NCBI RefSeq assembly: GCF_000733295.1
Contig: NZ_JPMI01000291.1
Coordinates: 87,873 to 151,872, forward strand
Source of the DNA: Archangium violaceum Cb vi76
Lineage (GTDB): Bacteria > Myxococcota > Myxococcia > Myxococcales > Myxococcaceae
Direction of reading: 5' to 3'
Length of the DNA stretch: 64,000 nucleotides
Shown: positions 53,224 through 62,091 of the stretch, piece after piece
How positions within the stretch are numbered: position 1 is the first letter of the stretch
Layout of the letters: each line of letters begins with the position of its first letter
Made by a program: the position numbers and the translations under genes
Notes under the pieces: generated by a model
Seen by the model: the letters and a program-made list of their open reading frames with translations, nothing else
Told to the model about the DNA's origin: nothing
Database searches by the model: none

Positions 53224-55011
53224 TCAGTGCGCGAAGAACACCGGCCGATCCAGGCGGCGGATCAAGCACGACTGGTTGGCGGCGCTGTCCAGGTGCTGGG
53301 CGCGCTCACGGATCTCGTAGAAGCTGCGCACCTGGCCGCTCACCGGGTCCGTGACGTTGTAGGGCGTGTTCATGTTGGCCATGCCCGTGGCCAGGAAGGG
53401 CGAGAGGGCACCCGCGGCGTCCACGTGCGTGAAGTTGGTGGTCGTCTCCCTCGCGTGGCAGCCGTTGCAGGTGTTCAGCGAGAACTTGTGACGCGCGTTG
53501 AAGCCGTTGGGCACCGTGGTCAGGCTGGGCGCGTTCCAGAAGAAGCCGTTGGTGGGCATCTGCGGGAAGGCCCCCAGGAAGTTGGTGACGGCGCCGAAGT
53601 CCAGGGGCACGTCGTGGGTGCCGGCGAGGATGGCCGGGTTGTTGGCCGACAGGAAGTTGGTGATCACCGAGCTGTTGTTGAACATGTCGAACGGCGTGCG
53701 CACGGTGACGTGCTCGACCAGGTGGCCCGGCGCCGGGGTGGTGGTGGTGAAGTTGCGCGGGTTGGCCGCCGTCGAGAAGAGGCGGAACTCACGCATCTCC
53801 CACCAGGGGGTGGTGAGCATGATCTCGTTGGTGCGCACCTGGTTGATGGCGCTGCCGTTGGGCTTGCCCGGCGCCATGTTGCGCATCACCACCTGCTGGG
53901 TGAGGTTCTGCAGCTGCGTGTTGTAGGCGGCGCTGCCCAGGACCAGCGACGAACTGGACAGGGCCTGCCAGGACTGGGCCCACGTCTTCACCTGGGCACA
54001 CTGGTTCTTCGGCACGCCGTACTCGAAGATGACCAGGAAGCCGTTGTAGGGCCGCAGACAGGTCTGCGCGTTCATCACCGAGAAGACGAAGCGCAGCTCG
54101 CCCGCGCCGCTGGAGCCGTACGGGCCGCCGTTGCCCCGGCCGAGGTCCAACCGGTTGACGATGGCCACCAGCTTGAAGGGCGAGCGGCTCAGGTCCAGCT
54201 CACCCGTGCTCAGCCGCGGCCAGGCGTTGAGGATCTGCGTGGCCATGGCCGGGCGCGTCGGCACGGCCCGCCCGTTCACCGTCTGGGAGGTCAACCACTG
54301 CCGCAGCCAGCGCTCGGTGAAGGCCGGCGCGGGGGCCGTGGTGTTGGCCATCTCCGTCATCAGGTGCTTGAACGTCCACACACCGTTCGGATTGCCCGAG
54401 TTGTTGCAGGGGTTCCAGGTGCGGGTGGGATCTCCGACCACGGAGGGGTGGTTGATGATGAGGGACTTGCTGGGATTGACGGCCCGCGCGATGCCCGAGA
54501 TCGGCAGGGGAATGACCTGGCCCGGCGTGAAGATGCTCACCGGCAGCGGGGTGAGCGCGCTCTCGTGCACCAGCACGCGGTCATCGAAGGTGGCGACGGT
54601 GAGCGGCTCGGTGGTCTCCTTCTGGAACGTGGCGATGCGCTCCTGCGTCCTGCGGTGCTCGTCGAGGTCCACGATACCGGAGCCGGAGAAGACGCCGTCG
54701 CCGGCCTTCTCGTCGCCGTTGAGGCCGTTGTCGCTCAGGGTCACCGGCTTGCCGTCATCGCCCGTGAGCTCGAGGGTGGTGGCCTGCTCACCCTTGGCCA
54801 GCCGCGCCCGCAGGAGGCCGGGGGTGGCGGACGAGGGCGTCTGGGACGGGATGAACTCCAGGTTCTCCAGCACGGGGGCGCGCTGTGCCGGCGCCTCCGC
54901 CAACTGCTGCAACTGGCCCTCCACCTGCTCCGGGGCCACTTCCGCACCGCACCCCGCCATCAGTCCGCCCAGCAGCAGGCTTCCCGCCAGCGTTCCAAAA
55001 CGCTTCTTCAT
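53224..55011 (-). CDS. Large lipoprotein with a CXXCH haem site
   Basis: A 595-residue outer-envelope protein. MKKRFGTLAGSLLLGGLMAG precedes the lipobox Cys. An Ig-like N-terminal segment (LTGDDGKPVTLSDNGLNGDE, the typical bacterial 'choice-of-anchor' opening) is followed by a long domain rich in W and N. Near the C-terminus KFSLNTCNGCHARETTTNFT gives a standard CXXCH haem-attachment motif, and SCLIRRLD follows. It is probably a mono-haem cytochrome-like lipoprotein, for which the ccm operon would attach haem. An ATG six codons upstream is possible. Confidence 0.75.
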   Translation of the reverse strand: MKKRFGTLAGSLLLGGLMAGCGAEVAPEQVEGQLQQLAEAPAQRAPVLENLEFIPSQTPSSATPGLLRARLAKGEQATTLELTGDDGKPVTLSDNGLNGDEKAGDGVFSGSGIVDLDEHRRTQERIATFQKETTEPLTVATFDDRVLVHESALTPLPVSIFTPGQVIPLPISGIARAVNPSKSLIINHPSVVGDPTRTWNPCNNSGNPNGVWTFKHLMTEMANTTAPAPAFTERWLRQWLTSQTVNGRAVPTRPAMATQILNAWPRLSTGELDLSRSPFKLVAIVNRLDLGRGNGGPYGSSGAGELRFVFSVMNAQTCLRPYNGFLVIFEYGVPKNQCAQVKTWAQSWQALSSSSLVLGSAAYNTQLQNLTQQVVMRNMAPGKPNGSAINQVRTNEIMLTTPWWEMREFRLFSTAANPRNFTTTTPAPGHLVEHVTVRTPFDMFNNSSVITNFLSANNPAILAGTHDVPLDFGAVTNFLGAFPQMPTNGFFWNAPSLTTVPNGFNARHKFSLNTCNGCHARETTTNFTHVDAAGALSPFLATGMANMNTPYNVTDPVSGQVRSFYEIRERAQHLDSAANQSCLIRRLDRPVFFAH

Positions 55012-55061
55012 GTCCTTGCCGTTTCCCATGTGTGCCCCCAGGTTCTCGAGAACGGCTCAAG

Positions 55062-55082
55062 ACATATCAATAATTGATGTGT
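55062..55082. promoter_or_regulatory. 21-bp inverted repeat upstream of the CNGCH lipoprotein
   Basis: ACATATCAAT and ATTGATGTGT are reverse complements with one mismatch around a central A, 50-70 bp before the lipoprotein start, in a locally AT-rich patch unusual for this genome. It is probably an operator or an AT-rich promoter element. Confidence 0.45.
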
Positions 55083-55276
55083 AGGAAAAGGATGTTTAAC
55101 CCGTCTAGCGTGTTGTTCCCGTGGCTACAAGTGACAGGGAATGAGCCGGTTGATGTGTCATTGATTGACGGCAAGTGGCCGGAATCGCAGGAGGGAGGCC
55201 GTGCGTGTTGCCCGGCGGGCTACAGGCGGTGGTGGGCACGGTCCTCGCCTGTAGCCTGTCGCGCAATGCCTCCGCG

Positions 55277-56215
55277 TCACTTCAGGTCGTTGAGCGACAG
55301 CGGATTCTGGAGATCGACGGGGCTCGTCCACTGTTGGGGCAGCCCGCCCGGGGGACGCTGCAGCTCGGGGCGCCCGCCCGGGACTCCACCGTTCTTCCAG
55401 TCGTTCAGCTGGCCCACCAGGTTCCACTTCCCTGCGGCGTTGTCGTAGTGGGCGAACGCCGTGGCGCCCGTCTCGATTCCGTGCTTCCCCGTGGAGTGCG
55501 AGTAGTCGTTCGGCGTGAGGCTCTGCACCAGCTGGAGGTTGTTCTGCTTCAGGAAGCCGTCCAGCTGCTGCTTGCCCGTCTGGGCGCCGTACTTCGAGAA
55601 GTCCGCCTGGTGGACGAAGGACAGGGTGTCATTGGCCGGGTTGTGCAGCGCGTGCACGGCGCAGCCATTGAGAGGCCCCGTCATGACCATGTTCGGCTGC
55701 CCCTGGCCGGGGCGGAGGGGCACATCCGAGATTCCCGCGAACGAGCCATTGGCCTGCGTGTTCTGGCCGGACGAGAGGTAGTGCAGGTAGTGCACCTGCG
55801 GCCCGTTTCCTCCGGCGGGCGAGAGGGACAGGTTCGCGTTGCCATGCTGCTGCTGGACGTTCAGGGTGGCGGTGGACTGGTTCGCCGGCACCATGGGCTT
55901 GTTGGGCGTCGGGAGCGTCACGCCCTGCGGAGGCTTCCCCTCGGGGAACAGCTTGTAGCCGTTCAGGACGTTCTGCGACGAGAACTTCGTGGGGTTGGAG
56001 GCGAACGAGTCGGCCTGCGAGGGGCCGAACAGCCCGCGGACCGACGAGCTGATCTTGGAGCCCACCGTGTCGAAGCCATCCTGGGGCGCGCTCGGCTTGC
56101 TGGTCGCGCCCGGCTTGGAGGTCGGGGCCGTCGGGGAGCTCGGCCGCGGCGTATCGAGCTGCGGTGCGCGGGGAAGGGAGAAGCTCTTGGGGCCGCCGAT
56201 CTTGAAGCTCTTCAT
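55277..56215 (-). CDS. Candidate effector with LNGC/His signature (CNF/BLF1-like deamidase pattern)
   Basis: A 312-residue protein starting MKSFKIGGPKSFSLPRAPQL with a Pro/Thr/Ser-rich, disordered first 70 residues and no signal peptide. The middle has QVHYLHYLSSGQ and then GPLNGCAVHAL (Cys185) followed 17 residues later by FVHQADFSKYG (His202). A Cys after an L(S/N)GC turn with a His on the next strand is how CNF1, BLF1 and CheD-type glutamine deamidases build their active site. The end reads GKWNLVGQLNDWKNGG. I do not recognise the family by name; the deamidase idea is a motif-level inference. It is divergent from the DyP-glycyl-radical fusion gene, sharing a 214-bp promoter region. Confidence 0.6.
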   Translation of the reverse strand: MKSFKIGGPKSFSLPRAPQLDTPRPSSPTAPTSKPGATSKPSAPQDGFDTVGSKISSSVRGLFGPSQADSFASNPTKFSSQNVLNGYKLFPEGKPPQGVTLPTPNKPMVPANQSTATLNVQQQHGNANLSLSPAGGNGPQVHYLHYLSSGQNTQANGSFAGISDVPLRPGQGQPNMVMTGPLNGCAVHALHNPANDTLSFVHQADFSKYGAQTGKQQLDGFLKQNNLQLVQSLTPNDYSHSTGKHGIETGATAFAHYDNAAGKWNLVGQLNDWKNGGVPGGRPELQRPPGGLPQQWTSPVDLQNPLSLNDLK

Positions 56216-56429
56216 GGGGGGTCTCTGTTCGGGAAGGGAGGTCAACCGCTCGCGAGACTCCCCATTGCGTCTTCCATGCCAGCAGGTGGGCCACGTGATT
56301 TCAGGGGGATGGAGGCACTCCATGGGCGCACGGAGTGCCCGCCCCCTGGTGACTGTTGTCAGCACTGGTGACTCCAGTCACCAGGATCTGTTCTAGGCTG
56401 CCGCGTTTCGCTCGATGAGGGGGTACACC

Positions 56430-59400
56430 ATGGCAGCCGTTGAGTCCGTTCTGCGCTCCGCCCAGCCCGGGCTGATGTTCACCCCGACGCATGGCCTGTT
56501 CATCACCGGCTGGCTGAAGGAGCCCCACTCCAGCGAACCGGTGCTCGCGGCCCTGAAGCAGCTCGTCGCGAGCGCGGATGTCCGCTCGGATCGCCGCCGC
56601 ATCGTCGCGGCGGTCCAGGGCGCGCTGTGGGGCAGGTGGTCGGGCCGCATCCCTCCGGGGGCGCCACCTCCGGGCTCGGTGTTGGCCACCAGCACCCATT
56701 TCCAGGACTCGGGCGGAGACGTGTGGCTGTACCTGAAGGCGGACTCGGAGGCGGGTGTCGACACGCTCCGGAAGTCGGTCGAGAAATGGCTGGGGCCCCT
56801 GCTCTCGCGCCAGGAGGCGACGCACGCGGCGATGCCTCCGGACCGGAAGATCCTCGACCAGCACTTCGTCGACGGCATCACGAGCCCGAGCGACCCCGCG
56901 GGCGTGGTGGAGAACATCCTCCAGACGGGCACGGACACCTCGCCCGGGAGCTGCTGGGTGCTGGCGCAGAAGTTCGAGGTCGCGTGGACGGCGTTCACCG
57001 ACATGAGCGTCAACGCGCAGCAGAACGTCATTGGCCGCAACGAGCACGCCGTCCTCATTCCCGACCAGGACATCCGCAGCCACATCAAGCGGGTGCGGGT
57101 GCTGGCGGAGGATCACTCCAACCGGGAGCTGGTGCGCCAGGCGTTGCCGTTCGGCCATGCCCCCAGTGGAGGAGGACGGGAGAAGGGCATCTACTTCGCC
57201 GGCTTCGCCCGGGACACGCGGGTCTTCGAGACGATGCTCGGGCGGATGGTGGGCGGAGCGACGGGGGACTCGGACAAGCTGCTGGGAGTCATCCACGCGG
57301 TCTCCGGCGGCTACTTCTACGTGCCCTCCGCGAAGGAGCTGGGGGTAGGGGAGGGGCTGGAGCCTTCCGACTTCAATCCCGCGCCCCTCTGGCAGGTGCG
57401 CAGCGCCAACGGGCTGATGTTCTACAACTCGGCGGACTACCTGAACGTGATGGGGACGGGGCAGTACGTGCTCGGGGATCCACCGTCCCAGCGCATCCTC
57501 GGGTTGCTGGGGAAGGTGTTCGGGCGCTGGCGCAACAAGTGGTACCGCAAGCTGGACACCCCCCGGGTGCCGCCCCTCTCCGAGTTCCTCGACAAGAGCG
57601 AGCGCCATTATCTGAAGGCCTCCGTGGCGGTGCGCCGGGGCCTGTCCATCCAGCGCATGCTGACGCGCGTCTGGACCACCACCGAGTATCCGCTCCGCCG
57701 CGACTCGTGGGCGTGGCGGGCCGACCTGTTCCGGATTGATCCGGAGGATGTGCTCGTCGGGGTGATGCCGGAGCTGTCGCTCGGCCGGGGCAAGGAGGTC
57801 ATGCCCTACCTGAACGACGAGGAGCGGCTGGCGGGCTTCCTGGCGCTGCTGGACGAGACGTCGTCCATGGGGCACGTGGTGCCCAACCACCAGAAGGTGT
57901 TGCAGCAGGGGTTGGAGGCGCTGCTGAAGGACCTGCGCAAGCGCGAGAAGAAGGCGGGCACGGACGACCAGCGTGCCTTCTACCAGTCGGCCATCCTGTC
58001 GCTGGAGGGAGTCCAGGGCTACTGCCGCAACTACGCGCTGCTGGCCGAGCGCATGGCCGAGGACTCCGCCACCCACCCCGAGGCGCGGGAGAACCTGCTG
58101 GCGCTGGCCAGGCGCATGCGCAAGCTGGCCACGGACAAGCCCGACACCTTCGTGGAAGCGGCGCAGTGCATCTTCAACCTCCACTGCTGCCTGCACCTGG
58201 TGGGCGAGCCGGTGTCCATTGGCCGCCTGGACCAGCTCCTGATGCCCTTCTTCGATTCGCGCAAGGAGGCCGAGGCCCAGGAGGTGCTCGACGCGTTGTG
58301 GGTCAAGCTGGGCGAGAAGGCGCTGCACAACCGGCAGAACGCCACGGACCACGTGACCTACGGGACGACGTCGGTGTCCTACGCCGGAGGCAACTTCCCG
58401 CAGGGAGATGGCATCAACCAGTGGGTGCAGCAGGTGACGGTGGGCGGATACCTCCCCACGGACGACGAGAAGCCCCGGCCAGGGGCCAACCGGTTGACCC
58501 TGTTGTGCCTGCGCTCGGCGCGCCGGCTGCCGCTCAATGCGCCGGTGTTGTCGCTGCGGGTGTACCCGGGCATCGGCGAGGACATCCTTGAGGAGGCGGC
58601 GCGCGCGCTGCGCAGCGGCGGTTCCCACCCCATCCTCTTCCAGGAGGATCGGATGGTGGGCGCGCTGTCGGGCTTCTCGGGGCTGCCGCTGTCGGCGGCG
58701 CGGGACTACGTCTGTGACGGCTGCTACGAGCCGATGATCGCCGGCCAGTGCGAGTTCGCCTTCAGCAACATCATCACCCTGGACGCGCTGGAGCTGGCGC
58801 TCAACCAGGGAGCGCGCTTCAACCAGGCCGGGCCCGTGTACCTGCGGGGCTGGAAGGTCAGCTTCCGTTCGCCGCACGCCTCGGAGATCACCCGCTTCGA
58901 GCAGCTCCAGACGTTGTACCTCGAGCACCTGCGCTACCTGACGGTGCAGTTCTACACCAGCGTGCTGGGCAACTACGGGGCGCTGTGGAACTACTGCCCC
59001 AGCCCGCTGCTCTCCCCGCTGATCGACGGCTGCGTGGAGACGGGGAGGGATCTGTCCAACGGCGGTGCGCGCTACCACCTCATCGCGCCCATGTACCTGG
59101 CGATGGCGACGACGATCGACTCGCTCTACGCCATCCAGAAGCTGGTGTTCGACCCGAAGACGGCCGTCGCCACGCTGCCGGAGCTGGTGGAGGCCCTGCA
59201 CAACGACTGGGGCTTCGGCATGGAGGAGCCCTTCCAGAGCCAGCTCGCGGGCAAGCTGCGCTCGGACGAGCGGGCGAAGCGCTTCCAGCAGATCCGCGCC
59301 CGGGCGCTCGAGCTGCCGAAGTTCGGCATGGGGAACCCGGAGGTGGACGCGCTCGGGGGTTGGCTGGTGGATCGCATCACCACGCTGGCCCGGGAGACGT

Positions 59401-60056
59401 TGGACTCGCCGCCGCCGGTGCTGGCCTCCATCCTCCAGCGGCTGAAGAAGACGTATTCGGTGCGGGGCGCGCCGTGGGAGCTGACGCTCCAGGTGGGCGT
59501 GGGCACCTTCGAGGCCTACGTGGGCAACGCGCTCTCCAGCGGTGCTTCGCCGGACGGGCGGCGCAACATGCAGGCGTTCCCCTCGGACTTCAGCCCCACG
59601 CCGGTACCGGAGGATCTGCCGCCCATCGCCCAGGATCCCACGGCGAAGAACCCCGTGGCCGGCACCAACCGCCCCATCTACACGGGCATGAAGAGCTGGA
59701 ATCAGGAGGCCATCAACCTGAAGCTCTCCAACGCGGCGCCGGTGGACCTGAACGTGCGCGAGGACTTCCCCCAGGAGGACCTGGAGGAGTTCATCCGTCA
59801 GTACGCCGCGGGCAACGTGGGCTCCAACCTCCTCACGCTGACGATGGCGGATCCGGACACCTACGAAGCGGCGGCGGTGCAGCCGGAGCGCTACGAACTG
59901 GTGCGTGTTCGCACGGGTGGGTGGACGGAGTTCTTCTCCGCCATGTTCCCGGCCCACCACGCACAGCATCGGCGCCGGCCCTACTTCCTGCCGGAGCGCC
60001 CGCCGAAGGGACGCCTCGGCTCCAGTGGCCGCGGCAAACGGCGCTCTCCGCAGTAG
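56430..60056 (+). CDS. Fusion of a DyP-type peroxidase domain and a glycyl-radical-enzyme domain
   Basis: A 1208-residue protein (GAGGGGG ribosome site before ATG 56430). Residues 1-330 look like a dye-decolourising peroxidase: FVDGITSP (the GXXDG motif, Asp148), haem-ligand region SHIKRVRV (His218), LVRQALPFG (distal Arg236) and KGIYFAGFARDTRVFE. From about residue 480 the protein resembles pyruvate formate-lyase/CutC-type enzymes: QVTVGGYLPTDDEKPRPGAN, an active-site loop DYVCDGCYEPMIAG with Cys765 and Glu767 (the C-x-E pattern of radical dehydratases), SGASPDGRRNMQAFPSD, and a C-terminal glycyl loop VRVRTGGWTEFF, where Gly1164 matches the radical glycine of RVxGY. The basic tail ends GRGKRRSPQ. 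No signal peptide and no radical-SAM activase gene are visible nearby. Function is unknown. Confidence 0.75.
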   Translation: MAAVESVLRSAQPGLMFTPTHGLFITGWLKEPHSSEPVLAALKQLVASADVRSDRRRIVAAVQGALWGRWSGRIPPGAPPPGSVLATSTHFQDSGGDVWLYLKADSEAGVDTLRKSVEKWLGPLLSRQEATHAAMPPDRKILDQHFVDGITSPSDPAGVVENILQTGTDTSPGSCWVLAQKFEVAWTAFTDMSVNAQQNVIGRNEHAVLIPDQDIRSHIKRVRVLAEDHSNRELVRQALPFGHAPSGGGREKGIYFAGFARDTRVFETMLGRMVGGATGDSDKLLGVIHAVSGGYFYVPSAKELGVGEGLEPSDFNPAPLWQVRSANGLMFYNSADYLNVMGTGQYVLGDPPSQRILGLLGKVFGRWRNKWYRKLDTPRVPPLSEFLDKSERHYLKASVAVRRGLSIQRMLTRVWTTTEYPLRRDSWAWRADLFRIDPEDVLVGVMPELSLGRGKEVMPYLNDEERLAGFLALLDETSSMGHVVPNHQKVLQQGLEALLKDLRKREKKAGTDDQRAFYQSAILSLEGVQGYCRNYALLAERMAEDSATHPEARENLLALARRMRKLATDKPDTFVEAAQCIFNLHCCLHLVGEPVSIGRLDQLLMPFFDSRKEAEAQEVLDALWVKLGEKALHNRQNATDHVTYGTTSVSYAGGNFPQGDGINQWVQQVTVGGYLPTDDEKPRPGANRLTLLCLRSARRLPLNAPVLSLRVYPGIGEDILEEAARALRSGGSHPILFQEDRMVGALSGFSGLPLSAARDYVCDGCYEPMIAGQCEFAFSNIITLDALELALNQGARFNQAGPVYLRGWKVSFRSPHASEITRFEQLQTLYLEHLRYLTVQFYTSVLGNYGALWNYCPSPLLSPLIDGCVETGRDLSNGGARYHLIAPMYLAMATTIDSLYAIQKLVFDPKTAVATLPELVEALHNDWGFGMEEPFQSQLAGKLRSDERAKRFQQIRARALELPKFGMGNPEVDALGGWLVDRITTLARETLDSPPPVLASILQRLKKTYSVRGAPWELTLQVGVGTFEAYVGNALSSGASPDGRRNMQAFPSDFSPTPVPEDLPPIAQDPTAKNPVAGTNRPIYTGMKSWNQEAINLKLSNAAPVDLNVREDFPQEDLEEFIRQYAAGNVGSNLLTLTMADPDTYEAAAVQPERYELVRVRTGGWTEFFSAMFPAHHAQHRRRPYFLPERPPKGRLGSSGRGKRRSPQ

Positions 60057-60116
60057 ATGGCAAGCACGGCATCGACACGTACCTCGGGAACATCCAGGAC
60101 GCGGTCTGAAGCGCAC

Positions 60117-60147
60117 GGCGCTCCAGGAGCAGGACTCCTGGAGCGCC
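60117..60147. terminator. Bidirectional hairpin terminator with 13-bp stem
   Basis: GGCGCTCCAGGAG and CTCCTGGAGCGCC are perfect complements around a CAGGA loop, between the convergent fusion gene and the small gene ending at 60159. Confidence 0.8.
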
Positions 60148-60158
60148 TCGTCACCGGC

Positions 60159-60479
60159 TCAGACACCGACGAAGAACTCCTTCGACCCACGCATGTTCCG
60201 CACCCAGGCGGAAACGCCCATGCGGCGGAGCACGACGGCCGCGAGCCTCATGTGGCGCTCGGGCACCTTGAGCACCCGTTGCCGGGCCCCGCTCTCCAGG
60301 AGCCGCTCCACCGCGAGATGGAGTCGCGAGAAGGATCCGGACGTCTCCACCTCTGTTCCCCAGGCGCCGTTCCACGACAGGGCGTCCAGCCGCCTGCCGC
60401 TGGGCAGCGGGACTTCGACTTGGCCACCGAAGCCCGCGGAGCGGAACTTCGCCCTCTGATGCGCACGCGATTCGGCCAT
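60159..60479 (-). CDS. Small conserved protein, possible nuclease-like fold
   Basis: A 106-residue protein (MAESRAHQRAKFRSAGFGGQ...). The strand GQVEVPLPSGRRLDALS is followed by GTEVETSGSFSRLHLAVERL, which recalls the D...ExE/K layout of restriction-endonuclease-like folds, then LKVPERHMRLAAVVLRRMG. That is only a pattern and the lysine is missing. It starts two bases after the kinase stop, so it is co-transcribed with the kinase and may be its partner. Confidence 0.6.
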   Translation of the reverse strand: MAESRAHQRAKFRSAGFGGQVEVPLPSGRRLDALSWNGAWGTEVETSGSFSRLHLAVERLLESGARQRVLKVPERHMRLAAVVLRRMGVSAWVRNMRGSKEFFVGV

Positions 60480-60481
60480 GG

Positions 60482-61387
60482 TCAGTCCTTGCTCGCCGCC
60501 AGCAGGAATCCGAAGCCCACGACCGCCGCCAGGGCAACCGCGATGCCCACGCCGGAACCGGACGAGGGCTGAACCGGGGCCGGAGGCGGATGCGGAGCGG
60601 GCGGGGTCCGGAGCGAGTTGTGCTTCGGGGGGAAGTGCCGCACCGGGGCCCGGGCCGACGCCCGGTTCCGCAGCGCTTCGAGCCGCACCCGTACCTGGCT
60701 GATGCTGGGCCGCAGGCCCGGCTGGGTCGAAAGCATCTGGTTGATGAGCTGTTCCAGCTCGGGCGCTCCCGGAATGTGGATCCGCAAGTGCTCACCGGCC
60801 TGGGGCTCGCGGCCCACGAGGAGCGCGAATGCCACCGCCCCCAGTGAGTAGATGTCCCCGAACTGTGACGCCAGCCCCTCCGGAGGCATATAGCCCGGCG
60901 TTCCTCCTTTGTGCTTGCCGAACATGGTCGTCTGGCCCACGCCGCCCCGGGCGAGGCCGAAATCCGCGAGCTTCGCGACCCCGTCCTTGTGCAGGATGTT
61001 CCCCGTCTTCAGGTCGCCGTGGAACGCGCCTAGCGCGGAGCCATGGACCTCCTCCAGGCCCTGGACCACCGTGAACAGGTAGCCCAACACCCGCTCCACG
61101 GGCAGCCGCTGCCGGACCAGGGGCGTGAGATCCCCGTCCATCAGCTCCATCGCGAAGCCCCGGCGCCCGTCCACCAGGACGGGCTCGAAGTACCGCACGA
61201 CGTAACGTCCCTGGTGCCGCTGGAACCGCCGGACCTCGTCGTCGATGAACTGCTGGTTCTCCGGCGAGGCGTCCTTCGGCGCCTTGACGACGAACAACTG
61301 CCCCGCCTCGTCCTGGCACTTCAGGAGCTTCCCCAGGCCACCGCCCGTGAGTTCCTGCAGCACCGTGATACGTCCTTGAATTTTCAT
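60482..61387 (-). CDS. Membrane-anchored Ser/Thr protein kinase (Hanks type)
   Basis: A 301-residue kinase. It has a glycine-rich loop (ELTGGGLGKLL), Lys35 in VVKAPKD, a catalytic loop FHGDLKTGN (His123-Gly-Asp125, with the Arg of HRD replaced by Gly), Asp142 in DFG, and GTPGYMPPE in the activation segment. A Pro-rich linker leads to a C-terminal membrane helix (GVGIAVALAAVVGFGFLLAA). Replacement of the HRD Arg suggests it need not be activated by activation-loop phosphorylation. It is divergent from the membrane-anchored HTH regulator at 61579 and co-directional with the small protein at 60159. Confidence 0.88.
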   Translation of the reverse strand: MKIQGRITVLQELTGGGLGKLLKCQDEAGQLFVVKAPKDASPENQQFIDDEVRRFQRHQGRYVVRYFEPVLVDGRRGFAMELMDGDLTPLVRQRLPVERVLGYLFTVVQGLEEVHGSALGAFHGDLKTGNILHKDGVAKLADFGLARGGVGQTTMFGKHKGGTPGYMPPEGLASQFGDIYSLGAVAFALLVGREPQAGEHLRIHIPGAPELEQLINQMLSTQPGLRPSISQVRVRLEALRNRASARAPVRHFPPKHNSLRTPPAPHPPPAPVQPSSGSGVGIAVALAAVVGFGFLLAASKD

Positions 61388-61578
61388 AGGTTTTTGTCCC
61401 AGGCCCGTCATGCCGGGGGGTGCTGGTGGAGTAGCCCACCAGACCGGCATACGAGGGCTCCTTGAACTAACTCACGAAAATGGGATGGCAAGCTGACATG
61501 GGAATTTTATTCCAAATTGCCCGGGCCAACTCATTTGACCTGGAAGCGTCCTGGTCGGCGGTTTATGAAGGAGGGGTT

Positions 61579-62028
61579 ATGACGCGCGCGCACAACGCCT
61601 CTGGCGGGCCGGACTCCAAGGAAGGCGAGGCCTACGGCCTGGTCCTGGGTCAGGTGATTGCCCAGCTCCGGAAGCAGCACGGGAACATGACCCAGGCCGA
61701 GCTGGCCCGTCGGCTGGGCATCTCCCAGTCGATGCTGTCGAAGATCGAGAGCGGGAAGCAGCCGGACGCCTACCACTTCAGCCAGATTGCCCAGGTGTTC
61801 GGGCTCGATGTCCAACAGCTGAACGCCCAGGTTCTGGACGCGATGCAGCGCGCGCAGCAGGCCGCGGCGGCAGTGACCAGGCAGCCCAAGGCCTCTTCAG
61901 GCTGGGGAGAGCTGCTCGCGCTGGCGGGTTTCGTGGGACTGGTGATGTTCGCGGTGGCGGCGGTGGTCGGAGACGACGCGAAGCCGACCCCGGAGCCCGT
62001 GCCAGAGCCAAAGCCCAAGGCCCCGTAG
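61579..62028 (+). CDS. Membrane-anchored XRE-family HTH regulator
   Basis: A 149-residue protein. The N-terminal XRE helix-turn-helix covers residues 20-75 (NMTQAELARRLGISQSMLSK, ESGKQPDAYHFSQIAQVFGL). A linker leads to a single membrane helix (LLALAGFVGLVMFAVAAVVG, near residues 115-134) and a short Pro/Glu/Lys-rich periplasmic tail. AAGGAGGGG before ATG 61579 fixes the start. The head-to-head arrangement with a membrane-anchored kinase suggests the two work together at the membrane. Confidence 0.82.
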   Translation: MTRAHNASGGPDSKEGEAYGLVLGQVIAQLRKQHGNMTQAELARRLGISQSMLSKIESGKQPDAYHFSQIAQVFGLDVQQLNAQVLDAMQRAQQAAAAVTRQPKASSGWGELLALAGFVGLVMFAVAAVVGDDAKPTPEPVPEPKPKAP

Positions 62029-62091
62029 GCCATGGGCGCAGGGGCGCGAAGCCCTGGCTGCGCTCGAGGGACGACGACGCCAGGAGCCCGC

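Noticed and set aside
53224..55011. Calling the CNGCH lipoprotein a multihaem cytochrome
   Set aside because: Only one CXXCH motif is present and most of the protein has no cytochrome features.
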